The notes: generated by a model not told the origin, from the letters alone. 10,159 nucleotides of DNA from Candidatus Methanophagaceae archaeon (GCA_013374505.1 QENJ01000091.1:1-10159), one strand, 5' to 3'. Counted from the stretch's first letter, positions 1-6,628 are shown. Made by a program: numbers and translations.

Positions 1-62
1 ATTGAATTCGGGGGCATCCACGTTAGCCATTTATTGGGTATTTCCTAGGATAAACTTATATT

Positions 63-87
63 GTTATGTCAGAGCATAACGTTTTTT
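63..87 (+). terminator. Hairpin plus T-run, possible terminator
   Basis: A 6-bp stem (GTTATG at 63-68, CATAAC at 75-80) with a 6-nt loop is followed by G and six T (82-87). This is the shape of a factor-independent terminator for plus-strand transcription, so it would belong to a gene lying left of the window. It does not fit the minus-strand CHAT gene, for which no good terminator is visible between 1 and 213. The rest of that stretch holds no gene; it contains a 10-bp palindrome TCATGCATGA just right of the T-run. Confidence 0.45.
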
Positions 88-213
88 CATGCTTCATGCA
101 TGAGCTTTCTCTCAGGATGGTTTGTTTATCATAGGGTCTATTATTCTAAGTGTTTATGCGTAACATTCTCGGGAAATCTTAACATCTGATCCTTGCCGAA
201 CTAGAACCATTAC

Positions 214-2292
214 TTATTCCCAATCTCCAACCAATACAAACGGCGCCCAATAATAAGGATGTGAATAGCCTTCTTTTTCCATTATTTTTTTCTGTGCCTC
301 TTGTAATGCAGTTGCTTTATCTGTACCATTCTTTAGAAGTGTGTAGAACTCGTGCATTAATTCTTGCGTAGAATGAGCGTCAACTGACCACAAGCTAACT
401 ATAACTGATGGTGCGCCGGCGTATATAAAAGCACGTGTAAGTCCAATCAAGTCATCTCCAGGACTTCTTTGATTAAGCCCTGTCTGGCAGGCACTTAATG
501 TCACTAGTTCTGTATTCCATCTCATATCAAATATCTCTCTGGCTGTAAGAACACCCTCATATAACTCAACTCCAGAAGATAGAGGATCTTTATCATCAAA
601 GCCTCCATGACATGAAAAATGGATAATATCTTTATCAGTGCAATTTTCAAGCACTTTATCTTTAGTAGCCGAGTAGCCGTTATAAGGGTTTGTATTAAAA
701 AGTTCTGCCACATCTTTTGCCTCTTCCTCAAACACCACGCCAAAAGAGGCGCAACTTTGCAATCTGCCACTGCCTTTATTCTGACAGAATTTCAGTAGCG
801 ATGCACTTGGAGAATAAGCAACAGGATGCTTTTTTATCACTGGCTCACCATTCAATTCAAGAGCGTGAATAGGAAGATAGTGAAGCAGACCATATGGAAC
901 AAAGTAGATTAAATCGCCTTCACACAAATATTCAGATATAGGTTCAATAAGATAGTCACTCAAACCAAGCCAGGTATCACCAATATCTTGAAACTCATGA
1001 TAATCTACCACTTCTCTCCAATAGACTTCAACGTATCGGTTAAGTTTTTCCCACGATATTGGAACTGTTTTTACATGCAACTCTTTATCTTTTGATGAAA
1101 CTACAAAAATAAACGTCTTGTCCCTTGTTATGAAATATTCTATCAAAACAGCATTTCCATCTTTTCTCTGTGAAGAAAGCAAGTTCTGGACCTTGTCCAT
1201 GTATAAAGGTTTTCCCTTGCGAGTAAACACATATTCGAGGTCATGTTCTTCTATTTCATCATAGATTTTATCCAACTTCCTAAAAATTCCCTCCACTTCA
1301 CCAAGTTCCATAGAAACTTTGGTCTGACTTAAATGACGCATCTGAATTTCCCTCAACTTGGAAAGATACATCTCTTCATCATCAAGTAACGACTTTAATT
1401 CACTTGTTAACTCAACTGAAGGTTTAATCTCAGTATTAGCAATTAAATCTAAAAACGCTCTCGATTTACTTCTTTCTGTATACTCAAATGCTTCACCCTC
1501 CTTTGAGTCTAATTTCAAACAAAGAGGAATCATGCCTTGATATGCTTCAGATGCGCTAGCATAGTATCCAATCTTATGTTTTTCTTCAACAAGCCTACCA
1601 CCCATCCTTTCGGATAACTCTATTGAGTGGTTATAGTACTCATAGGCAAGTTCAGGCTTATCAGATTCATCGTAAATTTGACCAAGATTATAGCTAACCA
1701 CCCTCTCAGAATCTATGTCCCCAATATCCTTTTTGATCTCCAGTGATTTCTCATGGTATTCAATCGCCTTCCCATAATCCCCTAAACTAGCATAAGCATT
1801 ACCAAGAGTTGTATAGCAACTTGATTCTCCTGCCCTGTCCCCTATATCCGTAAAGATCTCCAGAGATTTCTCATGGTATTCAATCGCCTTTCCATAATCT
1901 CCTAAACTACCATAAGTATTACCAAGATTTGCATAGCAACTTGATTCTCCTGCCCTGTCCCCTATATCCTTGTCTATCTCCAGAGATTTCTCATGGTATT
2001 CAATCGCCTTTCCATAATCCCCTAAACTCAGATAAGTATTACCAAGATTTGTATAGCAACTTGATTCTCCAATCTTATCGTTATTTTTAATGAAATACCT
2101 CAACGCACGACTCCATGAATTCAAAGCCAAAGAAAAGTAAGAGAATTTGTACAGTACATTTCCAACTTGTAAAAACAAATTGCCTTTTTCATTCGGTGAT
2201 ACTTCAAATAATTTTTCCACTATATTGATAAATTCATCTGGTTTTTTGTACGTTTCAGCCAGTTGTACGATTATTTGTTCTGATTCGTCCAT
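214..2292 (-). CDS. TPR-CHAT protein, caspase-like protease
   Basis: Predicted cytoplasmic cysteine protease of the CHAT (caspase HetF-associated with TPRs) family, 692 residues. The N-terminal third is tetratricopeptide repeats: degenerate units near 37-70 and 200-230, and three almost identical 40-residue units at about 75-194, each with GDYGKAIEYHEKSLEI. A helical linker spans about 235-360. The CHAT domain covers about 375-692. Its His motif HFSCHGG places the catalytic His at 562, LSACQTG places the catalytic Cys at 602, and the family's downstream motifs (GDDLIGLTRAFIYAGA, SLWSV, YYWAPFVLVG) are present, so it looks active. The ATG is set by GGTGAT seven bases upstream; that site overlaps the stop of the preceding 258-residue gene, so the two are probably translationally coupled. 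By family knowledge, TPR-CHAT proteins act as regulated proteases in prokaryotic conflict and cell-death systems (Csx29 of type III-E CRISPR is one). No CRISPR array or cas gene is seen here. The trigger and substrate are unknown. Confidence 0.93.
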   Translation of the reverse strand: MDESEQIIVQLAETYKKPDEFINIVEKLFEVSPNEKGNLFLQVGNVLYKFSYFSLALNSWSRALRYFIKNNDKIGESSCYTNLGNTYLSLGDYGKAIEYHEKSLEIDKDIGDRAGESSCYANLGNTYGSLGDYGKAIEYHEKSLEIFTDIGDRAGESSCYTTLGNAYASLGDYGKAIEYHEKSLEIKKDIGDIDSERVVSYNLGQIYDESDKPELAYEYYNHSIELSERMGGRLVEEKHKIGYYASASEAYQGMIPLCLKLDSKEGEAFEYTERSKSRAFLDLIANTEIKPSVELTSELKSLLDDEEMYLSKLREIQMRHLSQTKVSMELGEVEGIFRKLDKIYDEIEEHDLEYVFTRKGKPLYMDKVQNLLSSQRKDGNAVLIEYFITRDKTFIFVVSSKDKELHVKTVPISWEKLNRYVEVYWREVVDYHEFQDIGDTWLGLSDYLIEPISEYLCEGDLIYFVPYGLLHYLPIHALELNGEPVIKKHPVAYSPSASLLKFCQNKGSGRLQSCASFGVVFEEEAKDVAELFNTNPYNGYSATKDKVLENCTDKDIIHFSCHGGFDDKDPLSSGVELYEGVLTAREIFDMRWNTELVTLSACQTGLNQRSPGDDLIGLTRAFIYAGAPSVIVSLWSVDAHSTQELMHEFYTLLKNGTDKATALQEAQKKIMEKEGYSHPYYWAPFVLVGDWE
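1711..2070 (-). repeat. Three tandem 120-bp TPR-coding repeats
   Basis: Three in-register 120-bp units encode residues of about 75-114, 115-154 and 155-194 of the TPR-CHAT protein. Comparing plus-strand stretches beginning at 1741, 1861 and 1981, I count about five differences per 100 bases between the second and third and roughly ten to fifteen per 120 between the first and second. Identity extends to silent positions, pointing to recent duplication or gene conversion rather than old TPR divergence. Confidence 0.9.
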
Positions 2293-2300
2293 TTAACACA

Positions 2301-3077
2301 TCACCCCGATAAATCGTACTGCGCATCAACAATCTTATCATCTTTTCTTTTAGAAAGTGGCACTCGTATTGTTTTTTCTTTTCCTATGACAACTTCCACT
2401 TCCGCACCGAGCAAAAATCTGCCCTTCACCTTGCTATTCTTTGGAGCCTGAACTACCTGAATCAGATCACTTTTGTTCCCCCAGATTCCCTTCTCTTTTG
2501 TACTTTTAAAGTCCAATGCCACATTTGACCTGCGAATGCCAAAAGCAAATATCTGTGGATCATAAACAACAAAATCACTGCTTTCTCCAGATCCTAATTC
2601 TATGCCTGCGTTTACTACATCAAAATTAAATTTTAACCCTGATTCCAGATTCACAACCCTCTTATACCTTACCTCACCCAAAACCTCATCAGGAAACATA
2701 TGATAAGCAATGGGCTTCTCCACAAGAGCCCTTCTTGACTTTGATCTTGCACTAAGCTCAATACCAAACCTCGCCCAAACAAATCTACAATTATTGTCAG
2801 GCAAGAAAGAACAACTCAGAGACACAAAATGAAAATCATAATCATCGATCATCTTCTCAATTTCGTGAGGTATCTCTTCCTTTTCCTCAACAAGTCTTGA
2901 AATAAAATCCTCATAATAAGGCACACCAACAGCAACTTTATTCTTCTTGCCAAGAACTGTAGTGATTTCTCCTTCACCTACATCTTTTACCAATTTATCG
3001 ATGACCGGAGCCGTTGGCTCAAGTATGGCTTCAAAAAGGTTCTCATCTCCTGATCTAAAAACCGGTAGTTTAAACAT
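2301..3077 (-). CDS. Unrecognised 258-aa protein paired with CHAT
   Basis: I do not recognise a family. The protein is soluble-looking, with no signal peptide or membrane segment. The N-terminal 80 residues are helix-prone and charged (LVEEKEEIPHEIEKMIDDYD). From about 83 onwards it is strand-rich, with conserved-looking stretches CRFVWARFGIELSA (97-110), YKRVVNLESGLKFNF (138-152), DFKSTKEKGIWG (189-200) and APKNSKVKGRFLLGAEVEVVIG (211-232). No catalytic motif stands out. Start: ATG preceded by GAGGAG eight bases upstream, with a TATA-like box placing transcription start about 20 nt ahead. The stop TGA lies inside the CHAT gene's ribosome binding site with an 8-nt gap, so the two proteins are made together. 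Being strictly coupled to a protease, it could be its substrate, an activator, or an effector released by cleavage. That is inference from context only. Confidence 0.85.
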   Translation of the reverse strand: MFKLPVFRSGDENLFEAILEPTAPVIDKLVKDVGEGEITTVLGKKNKVAVGVPYYEDFISRLVEEKEEIPHEIEKMIDDYDFHFVSLSCSFLPDNNCRFVWARFGIELSARSKSRRALVEKPIAYHMFPDEVLGEVRYKRVVNLESGLKFNFDVVNAGIELGSGESSDFVVYDPQIFAFGIRRSNVALDFKSTKEKGIWGNKSDLIQVVQAPKNSKVKGRFLLGAEVEVVIGKEKTIRVPLSKRKDDKIVDAQYDLSG

Positions 3078-3118
3078 TTTAGTTTCTCCTCGTGATGTTA
3101 TATTAAAGCAAATTTTAG

Positions 3119-3126
3119 ATAAAAAG
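3119..3126 (-). promoter_or_regulatory. TATA-like box for the 258-aa/CHAT pair
   Basis: On the minus strand this reads CTTTTTAT, centred about 45 nt before the ATG at 3077. The usual archaeal spacing of about 25 nt puts transcription start near 3097 and a leader of about 20 nt containing the GAGGAG site (3086-3091). A second AT-rich candidate (TTTAATATA, near 3102-3110) is too close to the start to leave room for that site. This suggests the pair can be transcribed separately from the HEPN gene upstream. Confidence 0.4.
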
Positions 3127-3231
3127 GCATATCTACAATACTTCGCATATCATTAAAGCCACAACCTTGTCATACTCGGAATGAATTCCGGGGAATCCTT
3201 GGTGCCTACCACTCTTCCGCCGACCCCACAC

Positions 3232-3249
3232 CCCTTGCTCGGGGAAGGG
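3232..3249 (-). other. GC-rich hairpin between HEPN and 258-aa genes
   Basis: CCCTT (3232-3236) and AAGGG (3245-3249) form a stem; an alternative CCCC/GGGG pairing is also possible. It lies about 30 bases past the HEPN-gene stop in an unusually GC-rich patch (about 3205-3255), and no T-run follows on the minus strand. It could be an RNA end-protecting structure, a weak terminator, or part of an intergenic repeat. Confidence 0.35.
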
Positions 3250-3276
3250 TTGGGATCATTGCCGCCCGATAAATGG

Positions 3277-4482
3277 TTACACGTAGTAGAATATCTGGTC
3301 TAATATCAGGATTGCTTGAAAGGCTTGGATCTTAGAGAAGTCTTCCTCTTTGGCAACCCCATGAGCCAATGAGTGCCTTGAAAGGTCTATCTCATCTTTT
3401 TCGAGGTCAAATGAGGCAAAGTAAAACTGTTTAAGATATTCATTAAAGTCTTCTGGTAAGAATAAACTAAGACCACCAGATTTTTCTTTAGCAACGGTGG
3501 TAAGCTTATCCGCTAACTTTGTAGAGGTTGGCTTCTCCTTCTCCCCAAGATATATGTATCGCATGAGACCTTCGATACGCGGATAGAGAATATGGATTGC
3601 GCTAATATAATCTTTTTCGATGAATCTGTCTATTGCTGTTTCGATAACGGTTTTGTGTTTCTTAAAGAGGTCTTTAGTCACCCAAGCATCTTTCAGGTCT
3701 CTGATCGATTTTTCATCGAATGAATCAACAACTTTCATCTCAACTTCAATAAGTGGGAAATCGTTCTTTAGGGTATTACAAATCTCTTCGAAATGCCGTC
3801 CAAGTATTCTGATGAATGGAAACCATCCGCACTCAAACATTTTTCCCTTGACTTTGGGTTCAAGTCTGTGAACTTCAGGGAACAGTAGATATGAGTGAAA
3901 TGAAGCAAACAGCGTCTCTAAGTCACTGGTTCGGTAGTTACTTTGGGGCTGAATAGGTAAGAAATCAAAGTATAACCCCCTCCTCCACCCATTTGAAAAG
4001 ATGTAAATGACGGCACAATCGGATTTCATTTGTATTCCTGAAAACATAACTCGTATAATATCCGCAATGTCTTCTCTATAAATCTCGCCCCCCTTCTCAA
4101 TTGACCTCTTTGAGATGATTTGCACTTCGGGAGGAGTATTTATGAATACCTCGACTTCATTGTTTTTCTGAATAAAAATCAAACAATTACTAATCGTAGA
4201 TTCCGTCTTTCGCTCTTTCGACATCCAATCTCTCAAGTAGGTGCGGGATATCTGATCGAGACATGTAAAGAATAGATCACCATCATAATCGGTGAGAAAG
4301 TACCTCTGAGCCACTCTCACATTATTTCCCGCTCTTCCCGCATCCATCGAAAAACCAACGACAGGTTTTCCTTCTATCGAAATCTCGAATTTGTATTCAG
4401 GTTCCATCTCCATAATCACATCAACCTTAATTTTTGTAACAATCGATTCCCCTCTTAAGTCACATACCCTGTACTTAAACAA
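3277..4482 (-). CDS. HEPN-like domain protein, possible RNase effector
   Basis: A 401-residue soluble protein. The N-terminal two thirds are not recognised; they mix strands and helices (IFIQKNNEVEVFINTPPEV at 102-120, GWFPFIRILGRHFEEICNTL at 219-238). The C-terminal part (about 270-401) is all helical and HEPN-like: a helix with YISAIHILYPRIEGLMRYIY (292-311), a spacer, then SRHSLAHGVAK (368-378) and a last helix IQAFQAILILDQIFYYV. R369-x4-H374 followed by Gly matches the HEPN ribonuclease signature R-x4-6-H, so RNA cleavage is a reasonable inference, but many HEPN domains are inactive or bind nucleotides. The first codon at 4482 is TTG with no clear ribosome binding site; GTG at 4419 (behind AAGGT), ATG at 4413 or ATG at 4407 are alternatives that lose only about 20-25 unrecognised residues. 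It lies 199 bases upstream of the 258-aa/CHAT pair, same strand, so it may belong to the same system without being strictly co-transcribed. Confidence 0.8.
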   Translation of the reverse strand: MFKYRVCDLRGESIVTKIKVDVIMEMEPEYKFEISIEGKPVVGFSMDAGRAGNNVRVAQRYFLTDYDGDLFFTCLDQISRTYLRDWMSKERKTESTISNCLIFIQKNNEVEVFINTPPEVQIISKRSIEKGGEIYREDIADIIRVMFSGIQMKSDCAVIYIFSNGWRRGLYFDFLPIQPQSNYRTSDLETLFASFHSYLLFPEVHRLEPKVKGKMFECGWFPFIRILGRHFEEICNTLKNDFPLIEVEMKVVDSFDEKSIRDLKDAWVTKDLFKKHKTVIETAIDRFIEKDYISAIHILYPRIEGLMRYIYLGEKEKPTSTKLADKLTTVAKEKSGGLSLFLPEDFNEYLKQFYFASFDLEKDEIDLSRHSLAHGVAKEEDFSKIQAFQAILILDQIFYYV

Positions 4483-4536
4483 GGCCTGCCCTTAAGCACG
4501 ACCGTCGATGACTTAAACTACCTTTTTATCACAGGT

Positions 4537-4545
4537 CTTTAAAAG
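4537..4545 (-). promoter_or_regulatory. TATA-like box for the HEPN gene
   Basis: The minus strand reads CTTTTAAAG preceded by an A-rich stretch, which resembles an archaeal BRE/TATA pair. It predicts transcription start near 4515, about 33 nt ahead of the TTG at 4482. AT-rich sequence is common here, so this rests on spacing only. Confidence 0.35.
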
Positions 4546-4604
4546 CTTTTCAATTTTTTAGCGTGTATTTGCTTTCCGTACACCCCAAAAAGGAGTTGCA
4601 ATAA

Positions 4605-4829
4605 CTAAAAATGCTGATACCCCTTTATTTTTATCTGCTCCTTCCCTTGCCCGGTTTTAAAACAAATACCTTCTTCAGACGGCACTACCACACCTATAAC
4701 GCTAATACCAACTTTTTTTTGCAGCTTTGCAAATTCGTCTGCTAATACGTCCGCATCCACGGATGTTGCGGATGCGCACGGAACGCAGATAAAAGCGATA
4801 AATATGACCAGTATTACTACTTTATTCAT
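4605..4829 (-). CDS. Signal peptide fused to ThiL C-terminal fragment
   Basis: Chimeric small gene of 74 codons if it starts at the ATG at 4829 (MNKVVILVIF). That start gives a textbook signal peptide: Lys, a hydrophobic core to about residue 16, then CASA-TS as a likely cleavage site. GGAGGT sits 12 bases upstream. An ATG at 4841 abuts the GGAGGT and one at 4892 adds only an untypical polar leader. From the Ser-Val just after the predicted cleavage site, 44 residues (VDADVLADEF to GKEQIK) are identical to ThiL residues 279-322 except for one Thr-to-Lys change. The protein then ends IKGYQHF, which looks like the usual ThiL C-terminus (Gly-aromatic-x-His-Phe). If made, it would export a piece of a cytoplasmic enzyme, so a functional role is doubtful; more likely it is the 5' end of a secreted-protein gene joined to displaced thiL sequence. 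Confidence 0.6.
   Translation of the reverse strand: MNKVVILVIFIAFICVPCASATSVDADVLADEFAKLQKKVGISVIGVVVPSEEGICFKTGQGKEQIKIKGYQHF
4629..4762 (-). repeat. Inverted copy of thiL 3' segment (134 bp)
   Basis: The reverse complement of this segment matches 7461-7594 over 134 bases with three substitutions and no gaps. In the thiL codons the changes are GAT/GAC (silent), ACG/AAG (Thr/Lys) and ACT/ACC (silent). Similarity stops abruptly at both ends. The upper boundary falls inside the near-palindrome CATCCGTGGATG, and a wider CGCATCC/GGATGCG inverted pair surrounds it. Confidence 0.95.
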
Positions 4830-4909
4830 CTTAGGTCTCATACCTCCCCCGTTTGGCACATCTATTTGTCTTATTCTACATGCCCTATTCATTCAGTTGA
4901 CTTTCACCG

Positions 4910-4918
4910 TATATAAAG
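4910..4918 (-). promoter_or_regulatory. TATA box for the signal-peptide/ThiL chimera
   Basis: The minus strand reads CTTTATATA with AAA upstream, a close match to the archaeal TATA consensus. Transcription would begin near 4888, giving a leader of about 60 nt that contains the GGAGGT site. It suggests that the signal-peptide part was once a functional gene with its own promoter. Confidence 0.55.
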
Positions 4919-4990
4919 TTTGCCCCCTTTCTCAACAGCATCGCTATCTACATGATGTTTGGTTCTATACCCTTCTGTCACCATTTCAAG

Positions 4991-5041
4991 AAAAAAAAGA
5001 TGTATTTGTATAGCTAACTTTACCCTTGCTATACAAACACA
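4991..5041 (-). terminator. Strong hairpin-T-run terminator of the 195-aa gene
   Basis: TTTGTATAGC (5005-5014) and GCTATACAAA (5028-5037) form a perfect 10-bp stem, extendable to 14 bp with one mismatch (5001-5014 with 5028-5041). The loop is 13 nt. On the minus strand the hairpin is followed a few bases later by eight T (4991-4998). It begins about 14 bases past the stop of the secreted 195-aa gene and separates it from the chimeric gene. Confidence 0.75.
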
Positions 5042-5054
5042 TAACAGATACTTA

Positions 5055-5642
5055 CTATCCTTCTCCAAGCACCGTAAATGTTGATTCTCCCGCCGTTCCT
5101 GACGATTCTGGTACAACTCTTATCCACAGATTAGCATAGGCCTCGCCAACTATTGAATGATCTGAATTACATTCAGTATTCCATGTGGACAAGTCTACGT
5201 CTATATCAGCAGCAGCATTGGGTGTACTCCCACTAGGGGTTAGTTTGCAATGTTCGGTGTATATACGCGCATCCCAATTACCGCCCGCAGTAACCATCAC
5301 CCAGGCGGTGAGTTCAGTATCAGTGTCTGTATTTTTGATACGGGCTATTGGTTTAGTATGATCTGATATATTTTGGTAATTTTCTGAACCATCTATGTCG
5401 TTATAAAGACCTTCGCCAATAAGTTCCTCGCCCACCGTACCTACAATACTCAAAGCGCTAACGATTGTGTCGGCTCCGTCGCCTGTCTGATTATAGAACT
5501 CAAATGTTGAGGACTTAGATATAGTGGCAGTCTGCGTCGCATTGTGATCCGCCATCACGGGTATCGCGGGTAATGCAAAAGCCATCATTGCACATACTAT
5601 AATCCCTGCAATTAGTCCTATGCTTATTTTATCTATTTCCAT
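5055..5642 (-). CDS. Secreted 195-aa protein, probably abundant
   Basis: Exported protein of unrecognised family. Residues 1-5 are polar with one Lys, 6-28 are hydrophobic (ISIGLIAGIIVCAMMAFALP), and a cleavage site is likely near VMA-DHN (29-32). The mature part (about 163 residues) is Thr/Ser/Asp/Asn-rich, acidic and strand-rich, with N-glycosylation-type sites (NAT, NQT, NIS) and only two cysteines (C132 and C158 region). There is no membrane anchor at the C-terminus, which ends FTVLGEG. The ribosome binding site AGGAGGTGAT (plus-strand 5652-5661) is a full match to the archaeal 16S tail at good spacing, and a TATA box and strong terminator frame the gene, so high expression is likely. A surface, filament or matrix subunit would fit. 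A resemblance to TasA/camelysin-like archaeal bundling pilins is possible from size and layout, but I see no diagnostic motif. Confidence 0.8.
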   Translation of the reverse strand: MEIDKISIGLIAGIIVCAMMAFALPAIPVMADHNATQTATISKSSTFEFYNQTGDGADTIVSALSIVGTVGEELIGEGLYNDIDGSENYQNISDHTKPIARIKNTDTDTELTAWVMVTAGGNWDARIYTEHCKLTPSGSTPNAAADIDVDLSTWNTECNSDHSIVGEAYANLWIRVVPESSGTAGESTFTVLGEG

Positions 5643-5717
5643 TTTTTATTTATCACCTCCTAATTTTTATGAAAGATTTCACATTCGTCCCTTCTTCTTT
5701 GATGTCTATTGCTTTGG

Positions 5718-5725
5718 TATAAAAC
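5718..5725 (-). promoter_or_regulatory. TATA-like box for the 195-aa secreted protein
   Basis: The minus strand reads GTTTTATA. It predicts transcription start near 5695 and a leader of about 50 nt that includes the perfect AGGAGGTGAT ribosome binding site. Confidence 0.45.
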
Positions 5726-6080
5726 CACAGCCGAAACATATTTACGGTCATCGTTTTTCGTGTTATCTATTGTGGGACATAGCCATATTTTTGATAGCTT
5801 CTTAACACTACCAGGAAGTAATAAGGGAGCGATGGCTTAACTGATTTTCGGTAGATGCTAAAAAAGTTTAAGGATGATTTAAAAAAAAATGTGAATGTTG
5901 TAATTTTTTTTAGGAACATGTAGTACGGAGTTTGTACACATGTGCGCGACTACAACGAAGTTGTGGATAGGCACAAATATGGAATATTCAGGTATTAGTT
6001 ACTGTTGCTGGTTATTTATGAGTCCCAAAAGTTGTATGTGGTTGTATTACAAATAAGCAATTGCTTCTTACCGTTCACAC

Positions 6081-6107
6081 CGCTTTTCCGCGGCAAGCGT
6101 TTTTTTT
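6081..6107 (+). terminator. Hairpin followed by T8
   Basis: CGCTT (6081-6085) pairs with AAGCG (6095-6099) and is followed directly by eight T (6100-6107) on the plus strand. An alternative CCGC/GCGG pairing shares the site. There is no plus-strand protein gene upstream, so if real it ends a small RNA or an unseen transcript. Confidence 0.35.
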
Positions 6108-6628
6108 GTCCCTAAAATCAAGACTGCTACTGCTGTTCTTTTGTTTTCTTTTGTTTCTGTGTCGTAGAGCTTAAAAGTCATGTAGCTATGCGGGGTCTGT
6201 CAGCGTCTCTTCAGACGGTTCGGAAGCATACATACCAGAATATTTGTACAACCCGCAAATATTTTAAGCATAGATTGGCCCACACAGTATGTTTGTGAAG
6301 CAAAAAGCGGTTTTAGTGTTAATCGCATACCTATAACTGGACATCACGAGTTTTAGAGGCTACCATATCACGTATCTACAATAGCTCGCAATCTAAAGCA
6401 CATTACTCCGTCATGACCCGTCAAAAGCTTTATAGTGTTTGTTTAGCTAACTACAGATTACACAGATTTCCATGAGAAGATAATACTCTGGATCTGGCTT
6501 AAGTACTTTACTATTGGTTTTTTATTCCCTGTCAACCCAAAAATCTTGTGTTAATCTTAAAATCTCGGGTTTTTTACATTGGCTAAACAAATGCCAATAA
6601 TGTACTGTACGGTATCTATCCCACAGAG

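Larger units (their letters stand above)
5643..6628. other. About 1 kb with no convincing gene
   Basis: No reading frame here looks like a real protein gene, and I see no tRNA or rRNA. Contents: the promoter of the 195-aa gene at the left end; hairpin ACATGT(A)GTAC/GTACACATGT at 5916-5943; hairpin CTACAAC/GTTGTGG at 5950-5966; palindrome AAGCAATTGCTT at 6055-6066; a hairpin with T8 at 6081-6107; nested pairings at 6187-6230 (TATGC/GCATA enclosing GTCTG/CAGAC, or CGTCT/AGACG); inverted repeat AATATTTG/CAAATATT at 6239-6263; ACAGATTACACAGATTT near 6455-6471, a degenerate repeat type; and ATTGGC/GCCAAT at 6578-6598 just upstream of thiL. Short frames with signal-like starts (plus 6289, 15 residues; minus 6181, 37 residues) may be remnants. 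Confidence 0.6.

Noticed and set aside
1711..2070. CRISPR-like array from the regular 120-bp repeats
   Set aside because: The units are contiguous, in frame and encode TPR motifs, with no spacers.
2301..3077. Bacterial gasdermin as CHAT partner
   Set aside because: The size and protease context fit, but I see no gasdermin-like N-terminal pattern or C-terminal cleavage tail; left as unknown.
4904..5116. Minus-strand 70-codon frame between the chimera and the secreted protein
   Set aside because: It overlaps the terminator hairpin and the end of the secreted gene and has no protein-like features.
6068..6181. Minus-strand 37-codon frame with a signal-like hydrophobic stretch (TAVAVLILG)
   Set aside because: It has no ribosome binding site, is very short, and lies opposite the T8 hairpin. 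It may be a remnant of a secreted-protein gene but cannot be supported.
6289..6336. Plus-strand frame MFVKQKAVLVLIAYL then stop
   Set aside because: Fifteen codons only; possibly a decayed signal peptide, more likely chance.
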